Shown here one piece after another: positions 8,968 to 17,687 of a DNA stretch of 64,000 bases. The position numbers and the translations under genes are program-made. Source of the stretch: Vibrio splendidus (GTDB taxonomy: Bacteria > Pseudomonadota > Gammaproteobacteria > Enterobacterales > Vibrionaceae); contig NZ_CP031055.1 of assembly GCF_003345295.1 (NCBI RefSeq), positions 372,001 through 436,000 of the forward strand, read 5' to 3'. The notes beneath the pieces are model-generated. The model did not search any database. It was given only the letters and a program-made list of their open reading frames with translations, and was not told the origin of the DNA. The first letter of the stretch is position 1. Every line of letters begins with the position of its first letter.

Positions 8968-9663
8968 ATGCTAGAGGTTAAATCAGTTAATCAATATTAC
9001 GGTGAGAGCCACACGTTGTGGGATTTGGATATGCAGATCCCAGAAGGTAAATGCACGGTGCTAATGGGGCGCAATGGCGTCGGTAAAACCACGTTGCTGC
9101 AATGCATCATGGGGTTGGTTAAGGTCGAAAGCGGTGACATCTCATTATCGGGCGAGTCGCTTTTGAAAACCGATGCGGAAGAGCGCGCTCGCCAGGGAAT
9201 AGGTTATGTACCGCAAGGTCGTCAGATCTTTCCGATGCTCACGGTTCAAGAAAACCTAGAAGTCGGCTTGCCGATTCGCGAAAAGGGCGACCGTAAGATC
9301 CCTGAGTTCATCTTCGATATATTCCCAGTATTAAAAGAGATGCTGCATCGTCGCGGTGGTGACTTATCTGGTGGTCAACAGCAGCAACTCGCTATAGGGC
9401 GTGCTCTGGTGGTTAATCCAAAACTGTTGATCTTGGATGAACCGACCGAAGGTATTCAGCCCAATATCGTGCAAGAGATTGGCGACATCATTCGCATGCT
9501 CAACGAGAAGATGGGACTGACGGTTCTGTTGGTTGAACAGAAGCTGCCATTTGCGAGAAAGGTCGGTGACCGATTTTGCATTCTCGACCGCGGTCGTCAG
9601 GTAGCAGAAGGTGAAATGAAAGGGCTCAATGAGTCCCTGATTAAGGAGTACCTAACCGTATGA
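8968..9663 (+). CDS. urtE: Urea ABC transporter ATPase UrtE
   Basis: Second ATPase subunit of the urea importer, LivF-like. Motifs: Walker A GRNGVGKT, signature LSGGQQQQ, Walker B LLILDEPTEGIQ, and VEQ in place of the switch EHD as in other LivF-type proteins. The start at 8968 follows GGAGAATAGG directly after urtD (one base between stop and start); the frame is open further upstream but inside urtD. It is 231 residues long. The stop overlaps the ureD start (ATGA), coupling import to urease maturation genes. Confidence 0.96.
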   Translation: MLEVKSVNQYYGESHTLWDLDMQIPEGKCTVLMGRNGVGKTTLLQCIMGLVKVESGDISLSGESLLKTDAEERARQGIGYVPQGRQIFPMLTVQENLEVGLPIREKGDRKIPEFIFDIFPVLKEMLHRRGGDLSGGQQQQLAIGRALVVNPKLLILDEPTEGIQPNIVQEIGDIIRMLNEKMGLTVLLVEQKLPFARKVGDRFCILDRGRQVAEGEMKGLNESLIKEYLTV

Positions 9664-10607
9664 GCTCTCTATATTCTTCGAGTGAAGCAATAAATGCTCC
9701 TTTAGCGGGAGTGTTGTCTCTGAATGAGACCATCGAACAAGATATCCGAGACGGTTGGCAGGCGAGCTTAAACCTCACTTTTGTCGACCGTGGTGATAAA
9801 ACCGTATTAAAGAATCGTCAGCAGTCTGGTCCGCTTGCGGTGCAACGTCCCTTGTATCCTGATGGGGAAACGTGTCACACCTACTTACTTCATCCCCCCG
9901 GCGGAGTGGTAGGTGGTGACACTCTCAATATTGAAGCGACCATCGAAAGCGGTGCACATGCGTTGATCACCACACCCGGTGCGACCAAGTTTTATCGCTC
10001 AAACAACAAGTACGCCAAGCAGAAGCAGACCCTACGAGTGAAGAAAGATGCACGCTTGGAATGGATGCCGCAAGAGAACATCTTTTTCCCCAATGCACAC
10101 GTTCGTTTAGACACTGAAATTCGTCTGGAAAAGGGTGCACAATTTTGGGGTTGGGAGATGCACTGTTTTGGACGCCCTGCACAGAATGAGGGATTCGAGC
10201 ATGGTCACCTCGTTGGGAAAACAGAAATCTATCTTGATAATCAAAGGCTTCTGACTGAAGGTTTTAATTTTCACGGTGGCGATAAGTTAATGATAAATAT
10301 GGGGTTACTTGATTATTCAATGATGGGAACCTTTTATATCACCTCAAATGAGAAGCAAGATTTAGAGTTGGTACAGAGCTTGCTCTTATCTATTACACAG
10401 CAAGCTTCACAGCAATCAGTTACATCAAAAACGTCGAGTGAACCCACATTAATATTGGGTGCGACTCAGATAGAAGGATTGATTGTGGTGCGAGCCTTGG
10501 GTAATTGGAGTGAAGACATCCTCCAGGCCTTTGGTCAGATATGGCAAGCAACTCGCTCTCATTTATGTGGTACGACTCCTGATTTACCAAGGATTTGGGC
10601 GACTTAG
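9660..10607 (+). CDS. ureD: Urease accessory protein UreD
   Basis: Scaffold chaperone that binds the urease apoprotein and, with UreF and UreG, helps deliver nickel to the active site. Family signs include GPLAVQRPLYPDG, HPPGGVVGGDTL, and TTPGATKFYRS in the 315-residue protein. It is the last gene before a strong terminator and is translationally coupled to urtE, so it is transcribed with the transporter rather than with the urease subunits. Confidence 0.96.
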   Translation: MSSLYSSSEAINAPLAGVLSLNETIEQDIRDGWQASLNLTFVDRGDKTVLKNRQQSGPLAVQRPLYPDGETCHTYLLHPPGGVVGGDTLNIEATIESGAHALITTPGATKFYRSNNKYAKQKQTLRVKKDARLEWMPQENIFFPNAHVRLDTEIRLEKGAQFWGWEMHCFGRPAQNEGFEHGHLVGKTEIYLDNQRLLTEGFNFHGGDKLMINMGLLDYSMMGTFYITSNEKQDLELVQSLLLSITQQASQQSVTSKTSSEPTLILGATQIEGLIVVRALGNWSEDILQAFGQIWQATRSHLCGTTPDLPRIWAT

Positions 10608-10622
10608 CGATTAGCCCTTTTT

Positions 10623-10660
10623 GTACCTAGGGTGACTTCCGACCCTAGGTACATTTTTTC
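10623..10660 (+). terminator. Strong terminator between ureD and ureA
   Basis: An 11-bp perfect stem, GTACCTAGGGT with ACCCTAGGTAC, has an 8-base loop and a following ATTTTTT. It divides the urease locus into urtABCDE-ureD and ureABC-onwards units. Some read-through is likely but cannot be judged here. Confidence 0.93.
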
Positions 10661-10688
10661 AAGCTTGCTGTGATTGAATCCCACTTAC

Positions 10689-10708
10689 TGCTCATGCGTT
10701 TTTGAGCA
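10689..10708 (+). promoter_or_regulatory. Leader hairpin before ureA
   Basis: TGCTCA pairs with TGAGCA across an 8-base loop, 32 bases upstream of the ureA start. A promoter for ureABC must lie in the short gap after the terminator or upstream by read-through, but I see no clear -35/-10 pair. Confidence 0.4.
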
Positions 10709-10740
10709 ATAAGAAAACAACACTAACAGCGGGCGGTTAA

Positions 10741-11043
10741 ATGGAATTAACACCAAGAGAAAAAGATAAGCTACTTATCTTCTGCGCAGGAATGCTGGCA
10801 CAGCAGCGCAAACAAAAAGGCTTAAAACTCAACTATCCAGAATCTATTGCACTGATCAGCAGTGCCATTCTCGAAGGTGCCCGTGAGGGTAAAACCGTTT
10901 CAGAATTGATGGATTTTGGACGCACACTGCTTACTGTCGATGACGTTATGGAGGGGATCCCTTCCATGATCCCTGATGTACAAGTCGAAGCCACTTTTCC
11001 TGATGGCACCAAGCTGGTGACTGTTCATGAACCTATCGTGTAG
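10741..11043 (+). CDS. ureA: Urease gamma subunit UreA
   Basis: Smallest structural subunit of the nickel enzyme urease, which splits urea to ammonia and carbamate. The protein is the typical 100 residues, beginning MELTPREKDKL with the family stretch LNYPESIALIS and ending in the usual FPDGTKLVTVHEPI. The ribosome site is a weak GGGCGG. It lies upstream of ureB with an 11-base gap. Separate gamma, beta and alpha genes are the normal bacterial arrangement. Confidence 0.97.
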   Translation: MELTPREKDKLLIFCAGMLAQQRKQKGLKLNYPESIALISSAILEGAREGKTVSELMDFGRTLLTVDDVMEGIPSMIPDVQVEATFPDGTKLVTVHEPIV

Positions 11044-11054
11044 GGAGAAGTAAT

Positions 11055-11390
11055 ATGGCTGGTTCCACAAAACAATACTCAGGATTCGTTCCCGGAAAAG
11101 TCGAAACCGCTCCCGGTGACATCACTCTCAATGAAGGCCGCGACACAACGTCCGTTAAGGTTCAAAACATTGGCGATCGTCCTGTTCAAATTGGCTCTCA
11201 TTACCACTTCTATGAAGCAAACCCTTCGCTGATCTTTGACCGAGAAGCCACTAAAGGTTTTCGACTCAATATTCCTGCTGGTACTGCAACCCGCTTTGAG
11301 CCGGGTCAGTCGCGCAGCGTCGAGTTAGTGCGTTACGCCGGTAAGTTAGAGATCTATGGCTTCCAAGGAAAGGTGATGGGCAAGCTCTAA
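11055..11390 (+). CDS. ureB: Urease beta subunit UreB
   Basis: Structural beta subunit of the urease (gamma-beta-alpha)3 complex in the cytoplasm. The 111 residues carry the family stretches GRDTTSVKVQNIGDRPVQIGSHYHF and AGTATRFEPGQSR. A good GGGAGAAG ribosome site stands before the ATG. It lies between ureA and ureC with short gaps. Confidence 0.97.
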   Translation: MAGSTKQYSGFVPGKVETAPGDITLNEGRDTTSVKVQNIGDRPVQIGSHYHFYEANPSLIFDREATKGFRLNIPAGTATRFEPGQSRSVELVRYAGKLEIYGFQGKVMGKL

Positions 11391-11429
11391 GCGCTCCCAC
11401 GGAATAATGAAAATAACAAAGGATTGAAC

Positions 11430-13133
11430 ATGGCGACGATATCCAGACAGGCTTATGCCGAAATGTTTGGGCCAACAGTCGGTGACCGAGTGCGTCTTGC
11501 TGACACCGATTTATGGCTAGAAGTTGAAAAGGATTACACGGTATACGGTGACGAAGTGAAGTTCGGCGGCGGTAAAGTTATCCGCGATGGACAAGGGCAA
11601 AGCCAGCGTCCAAGTGCCGAAACCCCAGATTTGGTGATCACCAATGCGATTGTGTTGGATTACTGGGGCATCGTAAAAGCCGATGTCGCAGTCAAAGATG
11701 GTCGAGTTCAGGCATTGGGTAAAGCGGGCAACCCAGATGTTCAACCGGGCGTTGATATTGTGATCGGCCCGGGCACGGAGATTTTAGCTGGTGAAGGTTC
11801 AATCCTGACTGCTGGTGGCATTGATTCACACATCCACTTTATTTGCCCGCAACAGATTGAAGAAGCGTTGGCGTCGGGTGTGACAACCATGATTGGCGGT
11901 GGCACGGGGCCAAACACAGGAACTAACGCGACCACATGCACACCGGGGCCTTGGAACATGCACCGCATGCTGGAGTCACTCGATCAATTTCCAATGAACT
12001 TTGGTTTGCTCGGTAAAGGTAATGCGAGCCAACCTGAAGCACTGCGTGAGCAAGTAGCGGCAGGTGCCGTGGGTTTGAAGTTACACGAAGACTGGGGAAC
12101 CACACCTGCGTCAATCGATACCTGCTTGAGTGTTGCTGACGAGATGGACGTACAAGTTGCGATTCATACCGATACCTTGAATGAATCTGGCTTTGTTGAA
12201 TCGACACTTGGCGCAATCGGCGACCGCGTGATTCATACCTATCACACCGAAGGTGCGGGCGGTGGTCATGCTCCTGATATTATTCGTGCTGCAGGTGAGC
12301 CGAACGTTCTGCCTTCTTCAACTAACCCAACACGACCTTACACCATAAACACCGTCGATGAGCATTTGGACATGTTGATGGTATGTCACCATCTTTCCCC
12401 GTCTATTGCTGAAGATGTGGCGTTCGCCGAGTCGCGTATTCGTCGTGAAACCATTGCCGCAGAAGACATTCTTCATGACTTAGGTGCGTTCTCGATGATT
12501 GCCTCGGATTCTCAAGCCATGGGGCGAGTGGGCGAGGTGATCACTCGCACGTGGCAAACCGCGCACAAGATGAAAGTTCAGCGTGGCAGCCTAAAAGAAG
12601 ATTCAGACTACAGCGATAACTTCCGTTTAAGACGTTATGTCGCTAAGTACACCATCAACCCAGCGATCACTCATGGTATGTCTCATGAAATCGGTTCTAT
12701 CGAAGCGGGGAAATTAGCTGACTTAGTGTTGTGGAAGCCCGCTTTCTTTGGTGTGAAACCCAGTGTGATTTTGAAAGGCGGTATGATCGCTATGGCGCCG
12801 ATGGGTGACCCAAACGCTTCAATCCCAACCCCTCAGCCAGTTCATTACCGATCCATGTTTGGTAGCTATGGCAAGGCGTGTCAGAACACATCGATGTTGT
12901 TTATCTCTAAGGAAGCCAAAGCGCAGAACATCGATAAGCAATTGGGTTTGCAGAGCTTGATTGGCGTCGTCAGCAACTGCCGGAACATCAGCAAAGCCGA
13001 CATGAAGCTCAATGATTGGATGCCGAAGATTGAGGTCGACTCTCAGACTTACCAAGTGCGTGCCGATGGTGAATTACTCACGTGTGAACCAGCTGAAGAG
13101 CTGCCAATGGCTCAAAGATATTTTCTATTTTAA
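11430..13133 (+). CDS. ureC: Urease alpha (catalytic) subunit UreC
   Basis: Catalytic subunit with the two-nickel site. At 567 residues it numbers exactly like the Klebsiella enzyme. The nickel ligands His134 and His136 lie in SHIHF, the carbamylated Lys217 in GAVGLKLHE, and the flexible active-site flap carries Cys-His in VCHHLSP. All catalytic residues I could check are kept, so the enzyme should be active. The ATG at 11430 is chosen over a TTG two codons earlier because AAAGGA is six bases upstream. A set of short tandem repeats follows the stop codon. Confidence 0.98.
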   Translation: MATISRQAYAEMFGPTVGDRVRLADTDLWLEVEKDYTVYGDEVKFGGGKVIRDGQGQSQRPSAETPDLVITNAIVLDYWGIVKADVAVKDGRVQALGKAGNPDVQPGVDIVIGPGTEILAGEGSILTAGGIDSHIHFICPQQIEEALASGVTTMIGGGTGPNTGTNATTCTPGPWNMHRMLESLDQFPMNFGLLGKGNASQPEALREQVAAGAVGLKLHEDWGTTPASIDTCLSVADEMDVQVAIHTDTLNESGFVESTLGAIGDRVIHTYHTEGAGGGHAPDIIRAAGEPNVLPSSTNPTRPYTINTVDEHLDMLMVCHHLSPSIAEDVAFAESRIRRETIAAEDILHDLGAFSMIASDSQAMGRVGEVITRTWQTAHKMKVQRGSLKEDSDYSDNFRLRRYVAKYTINPAITHGMSHEIGSIEAGKLADLVLWKPAFFGVKPSVILKGGMIAMAPMGDPNASIPTPQPVHYRSMFGSYGKACQNTSMLFISKEAKAQNIDKQLGLQSLIGVVSNCRNISKADMKLNDWMPKIEVDSQTYQVRADGELLTCEPAEELPMAQRYFLF

Positions 13134-13134
13134 T

Positions 13135-13212
13135 AGCTCGGCTGAAGGCTCATATTTTAGTCCTTTAGCTGAAGCTCCTATTTTAGCTCTTGGCTGAGGG
13201 CTCTTATTTTGA
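13135..13212 (+). repeat. Three imperfect 26-bp tandem repeats between ureC and ureE
   Basis: Units at 13135-13160, 13161-13186 and 13187-13212 share the pattern GCTGAAGGCTC-N-TATTTTAG with a few changes each. They fill most of the ureC-ureE gap. They are intergenic and contain no long open frame of their own. Confidence 0.8.
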
Positions 13213-13248
13213 ACGTTATAAATCTCACAAGGAGATTGAGGTAATAGC

Positions 13249-13701
13249 ATGATTGAACTTACTCAAATTCAAGCCGAGTTGAACACGGCTCCAGATGGCT
13301 TTCTAAGCCTACCGATCGATAGCCGCATCAAAAGCCGTCTTAAGGTGATGCTAGATGATGGGCGCAATGCAGGGCTGTTTCTACCACGAGGTCATATCTT
13401 GCGTGGCGGCGAACAACTCTCAAGTGAATGTGGCTTGGTCGTGGAAGTGAAAGCGGCACCTGAAACCGTTTCGACTGTTTACTGTGAAGACCTGCTCCTG
13501 TTAACACGAGTGGCTTACCACCTTGGTAACCGTCATGTTCCGCTGCAAGTGGAAGCGGGTTGGGTTCGTTATCAACACGACCATGTTTTGGATGAAATGG
13601 TTGAAGGCTTAGGCGCTAAAGTGACTACCGAGAAACAACCGTTTGAACCAGAAGGCGGAGCTTATGGCGGTCGCTCAGGTGGTCATCATCACCATCATTA
13701 A
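13249..13701 (+). CDS. ureE: Urease accessory nickel-binding protein UreE
   Basis: Nickel metallochaperone that passes Ni2+ to UreG. The protein of 150 residues has an N-terminal peptide-binding-like domain and a C-terminal metal-binding domain with the conserved GNRHVPLQV motif. It ends in a His-rich tail (GGHHHHH), a nickel store as in Klebsiella UreE but shorter. A GAGG ribosome site lies before the ATG. It follows ureC after a repeat-filled gap of about 115 bases. Confidence 0.96.
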   Translation: MIELTQIQAELNTAPDGFLSLPIDSRIKSRLKVMLDDGRNAGLFLPRGHILRGGEQLSSECGLVVEVKAAPETVSTVYCEDLLLLTRVAYHLGNRHVPLQVEAGWVRYQHDHVLDEMVEGLGAKVTTEKQPFEPEGGAYGGRSGGHHHHH

Positions 13702-13703
13702 TC

Positions 13704-13719
13704 GAGTCATTGATGACTC
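13704..13719. repeat. Short palindrome after ureE
   Basis: GAGTCAT-TG-ATGACTC is a 7-bp inverted repeat two bases after the ureE stop. It is followed by A residues rather than T on the plus strand, so it is not a clear terminator. Confidence 0.5.
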
Positions 13720-13761
13720 AAAAAAACATTGATTTAAACACCAACGATATTAATAACAATA

Positions 13762-13922
13762 ATACCAATCACAGTAAGTAAGTGATCAACAATAGCGCAG
13801 AAAAAGGCTTGAGAACAAGGCATAATTTTTCGATAAGTAGTTATTCTACAATCAAAAATTATAACGCAGTTATCGAGCATTTTAGCAAGCTAGGGTGAGC
13901 AATTATTTACTACGATTGGTAT
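13762..13922. repeat. MITE-like non-coding element between ureE and hupE
   Basis: A 161-base AT-rich element is bounded by perfect 9-bp inverted ends, ATACCAATC and GATTGGTAT. Inside are TCGATAA/TTATCGA (13830-13836 with 13870-13876) and a small GTAG/CTAC hairpin (13837-13849), so it could fold as a long hairpin. It has no coding capacity. It looks like a dispersed Vibrio intergenic repeat; no second copy exists in the window, so repetition is inferred. Confidence 0.65.
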
Positions 13923-13939
13923 AAAGCAAGGAACTCGCG

Positions 13940-14536
13940 ATGAACTTTAAAACAGCTGCAGGCTTATGCACTTTCACAATAGCTTCTCTAACAACATCAA
14001 CATTGGCTTTCGCTCACCCAGGACATGGAGCGCATTCGGTTCATGAGTCTCACTCATTTATGTCTGGATTAACTCACCCTGTGACAGGCATGGATCACCT
14101 GATCATGCTGATCGCCTTTGGTTTGTTAATTGGCGCACTGTCGTTTTCAACCAAGATAAAAGCAGCTCTGATTGGCGGTGGATTGGCATCTTTAGTGGTA
14201 GGGCTTATCGCAGGCCAAGCCTTAGGTTTTTCTGTAATTGTTGAGCCAGCTATTATCGCTTCTCTGTTCGTCGTCAGCCTATGTTTATGGCACGTATTCT
14301 CACCATCAACCAAGCGTGTAAACAGCGTATTAGTTGCTTCCATCGCTATGTTGTTTTTCCATGGTTACGCACACGGCGTTGAAGCCGCGAGCAATCTGAC
14401 TCAATTCGCAACCGGTATGAGCATCAGTGCTCTGGCATTAATGGTTATCGGTACTTTTGTTGGCCGCGCGGTTTACTCTAAATGGATGTCGGTCGGTGTG
14501 GCTTCAGCAAGCGCACTATTGATTTTAGGCGCGTAA
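13940..14536 (+). CDS. HupE/UreJ-family nickel permease
   Basis: Inner-membrane metal permease, probably importing nickel for urease. A signal-like N-terminus ends at AFA and is followed by a His-rich segment (HPGHGAHSVHESH) typical of HupE/UreJ. Then come about six hydrophobic spans with the HPVTGMDHL motif and FFHGYAHG. It is 198 residues long with an AAGGAA ribosome site. It sits between ureE and ureF, which supports the nickel role; UreJ is the usual name in urease clusters. Confidence 0.9.
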   Translation: MNFKTAAGLCTFTIASLTTSTLAFAHPGHGAHSVHESHSFMSGLTHPVTGMDHLIMLIAFGLLIGALSFSTKIKAALIGGGLASLVVGLIAGQALGFSVIVEPAIIASLFVVSLCLWHVFSPSTKRVNSVLVASIAMLFFHGYAHGVEAASNLTQFATGMSISALALMVIGTFVGRAVYSKWMSVGVASASALLILGA

Positions 14537-14576
14537 GCTCTCGAACTTTCGATTTTAGAAGACAGAGAGCAAGAGT

Positions 14577-15257
14577 ATGAGCAAAACAGAAAATGTCGCG
14601 ATTTATCGTCTGTTTCAATTGATCAGTCCATCGTTGCCGATTGGTGGTTTCACTTATTCGCAAGGTCTCGAGTTGGCGGTTGAAGCGGGGTGGGTGACCA
14701 ATCGCGATAGTATGGAACAGTGGCTTAATACCATTGTCAGTTCCAGTGTCGCGACTTTGGAATTACCCATCTTAGAGCGTCTTTATCATGCTCTAGAAAA
14801 GGGTGAAATCGATGAGATTGAGCATTGGTGTAACTACTTATACTCAAGCCGTGAAACCAGTGAATTACGAGCGGAAGAAAAGCAACGCGGGCATGCATTG
14901 AACACCTTGTTGAAGCGCTTAGATATCGATATTTCGCTGGTGGATTCTGTTGATAGTCACCCAAACCAATTGTTGGGCATGTGTATGGCCGCTCAACATT
15001 GGAATATCGATTTAGAAAGCCTCAAGCAAGGTTATTTATGGAGCTGGCTTGAAAACATTGTTACCGCAGGCGTCAAGTTAGTGCCTTTAGGTCAAACCGA
15101 TGGTCAGTTGGCACTGATTAATATCACCAACACGTTTCCCGAGATCATTGAGAAAGCACGCTCGATAGAAGATTGGATGATAGGCAGCTTTTCGCCTTCG
15201 ATGGCATTAGCGAGTTCACTGCACGAAACACAATACACGCGACTATTTCGTTCGTAG
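14577..15257 (+). CDS. ureF: Urease accessory protein UreF
   Basis: Accessory protein that joins UreD and UreG on the urease apoprotein and acts as a fidelity check on nickel insertion. The all-helical protein has 226 residues with the family opening ISPSLPIGGFTYSQGLE and the central SRETSELRAEEKQRG. It lies 40 bases after the permease gene and 46 before ureG, all on the plus strand. Confidence 0.96.
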   Translation: MSKTENVAIYRLFQLISPSLPIGGFTYSQGLELAVEAGWVTNRDSMEQWLNTIVSSSVATLELPILERLYHALEKGEIDEIEHWCNYLYSSRETSELRAEEKQRGHALNTLLKRLDIDISLVDSVDSHPNQLLGMCMAAQHWNIDLESLKQGYLWSWLENIVTAGVKLVPLGQTDGQLALINITNTFPEIIEKARSIEDWMIGSFSPSMALASSLHETQYTRLFRS

Positions 15258-15303
15258 CGGTTAGCGCGAACGAGGTAGCAAAAAGAATATAAGGAAGTAG
15301 ACA

Positions 15304-15945
15304 ATGGAAAGTTACAAGCAACCCCTTCGAATTGGTATTGGTGGCCCGGTAGGGTCTGGTAAAACAGCGTTGTTAGAGGTGCTATGTAAGGCCATTCGCG
15401 ACAAGCTAAACATTGCCGTGGTAACCAATGATATCTACACACAAGAAGATGCAAAGATACTTACGCGAGCAGAGGCTCTGGAACCTGACCGTATTATTGG
15501 TGTTGAAACGGGTGGCTGCCCACACACTGCGATTCGTGAAGATGCTTCGATGAACCTTGCTGCAGTCGAAGAACTTGCCAAGCTGCATAAGAACCTCGAT
15601 GTGGTGTTTGTAGAGAGTGGTGGTGATAACTTGAGTGCGACGTTCAGCCCTGAGTTAGCCGACCTTACTATCTACGTGATTGATGTAGCGGAAGGGGAGA
15701 AGATCCCGCGTAAAGGTGGCCCAGGTATTACACGTTCCGATCTGCTAGTCATCAACAAGATCGACTTAGCTCCGTATGTTGGTGCGTCACTTGAGGTGAT
15801 GGAGCAAGATACGCAGCGCATGCGTCCAACCAAACCATACGTGTTCACCAACCTAAAAGAGAGCCAAGGATTGGACTTCATCATCAACTTTATCGTCACA
15901 GAAGGCATGCTAACGATGAAGGAGCCTTCTACGACTGAGTCGTGA
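15304..15945 (+). CDS. ureG: Urease accessory GTPase UreG
   Basis: SIMIBI-class GTPase that powers nickel transfer into urease. The P-loop GGPVGSGKTAL lies near residue 14. The metal-binding Cys-Pro-His motif is in GGCPHTAIRED, and the base-specificity motif is NKIDLA. The 213-residue length is typical. It is the last gene of the urea island; a short GAGTCGT-type direct repeat runs over its stop codon and a bidirectional terminator follows. Confidence 0.97.
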   Translation: MESYKQPLRIGIGGPVGSGKTALLEVLCKAIRDKLNIAVVTNDIYTQEDAKILTRAEALEPDRIIGVETGGCPHTAIREDASMNLAAVEELAKLHKNLDVVFVESGGDNLSATFSPELADLTIYVIDVAEGEKIPRKGGPGITRSDLLVINKIDLAPYVGASLEVMEQDTQRMRPTKPYVFTNLKESQGLDFIINFIVTEGMLTMKEPSTTES

Positions 15946-16006
15946 GTCGTGAGTCATGAGTAAGGTTTGAATCCGTTCGTTTTCTTTTGAAGCCAGTAGA
16001 TACAAA

Positions 16007-16037
16007 AAAGCCCTGTCGATTATTCGATAGGGCTTTC
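16007..16037. terminator. Bidirectional terminator between ureG and xseA
   Basis: AAAGCCCTGTCGA pairs with TCGATAGGGCTTT (one G-U). A runs on the left and T runs on the right serve the converging ureG and xseA transcripts. Confidence 0.88.
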
Positions 16038-16071
16038 TGGTTTTAAATGATTTTTAACGTCCTAGTTGAAT

Positions 16072-17418
16072 CTAAAGCTCGCTCTTCGCGACTCTTGTTG
16101 TCACTTGCGATTCAATCACGCCATCTTCAACTTGAGTGGTGATCACTTCACCTACTTCTACGTCATTAATCGATGACACGGTCTTACTCGATGCTGAATG
16201 AGTAATGCTGTAGCCACGCTTTAGGGTTGCAAGTGGACTAACGGTCTCTAACTTCTCTGCAGCCATTGCTAGCTGATGGCGAGTCGTTAGTAACGTTTTA
16301 TCCATCGCATCTAATAGCTTTTGCTCTGAACGTTGCAGATGCAGTTTTTGTTCACCAAGGCGCTTCACTGGTGAGTTCAGCTGAAGCTGATGCTGCTTAC
16401 GTTCAACACGCTGTGCATGCTGTTTTAAGTATTGAGTCATACCACGACGCAAACGCATGTCTAAGTCATCAAGCTGCTGACTCTGTTTTTGCAGTTGGTA
16501 GCTAGGGTGTTGCTTCTCTAAGCGGTATTTCAACGTTTGAGTTGATTGCGCTTGTTTGATTAACACATGACGAATCGCACTCACTAAACGAGCACGTTTA
16601 GATGCATAAGCTTGCTCTTTATGACTGTTGTCACGGCTAACCAATTCAGCGGCTGCTGATGGTGTTGGAGCGCGCATATCCGCCACGAAATCGGCAATAG
16701 TGACATCAACTTCATGGCCAACGGCGCTGATAATCGGGATCTGGCTTGCTGCAATGGTGCGAGCGACGATCTCGTTATTGAAACACCATAAGTCTTCTAA
16801 TGAACCGCCGCCACGACCTACGATCAACACATCACACTCATTGCGCTCATTGGCACGTCCAATCGCTTGAGCGATCTGAATCGAAGCTCCTTCACCTTGT
16901 ACCATGGTCGGATACACGATGACTGGCAATGACGGATCGCGTCTTTTCAGTACATCGAGAATATCGAAGAGGGCTGCGCCTGTTTTAGAGGTGATGACAC
17001 CGACGCACTTAGGATGTTCTGGCAGAATCTGCTTACTGGATTGAGCGAACAAGCCTTCCGCCGCTAAGTTCATCTTAAGTTTTTCAAATTCTTGCTGAAG
17101 CTTACCATCACCCTCTGGCTGCATGCTTTCGATGATCAGTTGATAGTCACCGCGTGGCTCATAAAGAGACAGGCGTGCTTTGACTAGAACTTGATTACCG
17201 TTCTGAGGCTTAAACGTTACACGACGGTTATTGCCACGAAACATAGCGCACTTAACTTGAGCGCGAGAGTCTTTAAGCGTGAGGTACCAGTGACCAGAGA
17301 CAGGTGCCGAGAAGTTTGAGATTTCACCAACGAGCCAGACTATTCCCATTTCGTTTTCTAATAGGAGACGAACCTCTGAGTTGAGGCGAGAAACAGTAAA
17401 GATGTTTGGATTAGTCAT
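16072..17418 (-). CDS. xseA: Exodeoxyribonuclease VII large subunit
   Basis: Large subunit of the single-strand DNA exonuclease that works with XseB. The N-terminal OB-fold (residues about 10-105, WLVGEISNFSAPVSGHWYLTLKD) is followed by the catalytic domain with the motifs GVITSKTGAALFDI and VGRGGGSLEDLW. A long, Gln-rich coiled-coil region follows (about 270-390). The 448 residues are normal. It is transcribed towards the urease island and diverges from guaB. Confidence 0.97.
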   Translation of the reverse strand: MTNPNIFTVSRLNSEVRLLLENEMGIVWLVGEISNFSAPVSGHWYLTLKDSRAQVKCAMFRGNNRRVTFKPQNGNQVLVKARLSLYEPRGDYQLIIESMQPEGDGKLQQEFEKLKMNLAAEGLFAQSSKQILPEHPKCVGVITSKTGAALFDILDVLKRRDPSLPVIVYPTMVQGEGASIQIAQAIGRANERNECDVLIVGRGGGSLEDLWCFNNEIVARTIAASQIPIISAVGHEVDVTIADFVADMRAPTPSAAAELVSRDNSHKEQAYASKRARLVSAIRHVLIKQAQSTQTLKYRLEKQHPSYQLQKQSQQLDDLDMRLRRGMTQYLKQHAQRVERKQHQLQLNSPVKRLGEQKLHLQRSEQKLLDAMDKTLLTTRHQLAMAAEKLETVSPLATLKRGYSITHSASSKTVSSINDVEVGEVITTQVEDGVIESQVTTRVAKSEL

Positions 17419-17541
17419 AGAAGCACTATCTTTCCTTGAAGGAAGGTCTTTCTTGGAATCTCACAGGGCGTGAGTATGGAAGATAGCGGCAATATAATAC
17501 ATAGCAAGGGGGTAAATGCAAATTAAAAATACAAAAATGTG

Positions 17542-17570
17542 TAGCCAAGCGATTTCGTTGGCCGTATAAT
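17542..17570 (+). promoter_or_regulatory. Candidate guaB promoter
   Basis: A perfect -10 element TATAAT lies at 17565-17570, about 118 bases before guaB. The matching -35 position (TAGCCA, 17-base spacer) is weak. The 269-base gap to xseA must also hold the xseA promoter on the other strand. Confidence 0.5.
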
Positions 17571-17687
17571 CCGTCCGCAATATCTAATCCAAATGCAGTT
17601 TGATTTTCCTTAATTGGCTGCCCTCATTAGGCGAAACGATGAGATTGGATTGTTTCTTTTTACTCCTATTATTGTGAGATATTGCAA

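Noticed and set aside
15925..15965. GAGTCGT direct repeat at the ureG end
   Set aside because: Only three short units partly within the coding end; likely a minor slippage sequence.
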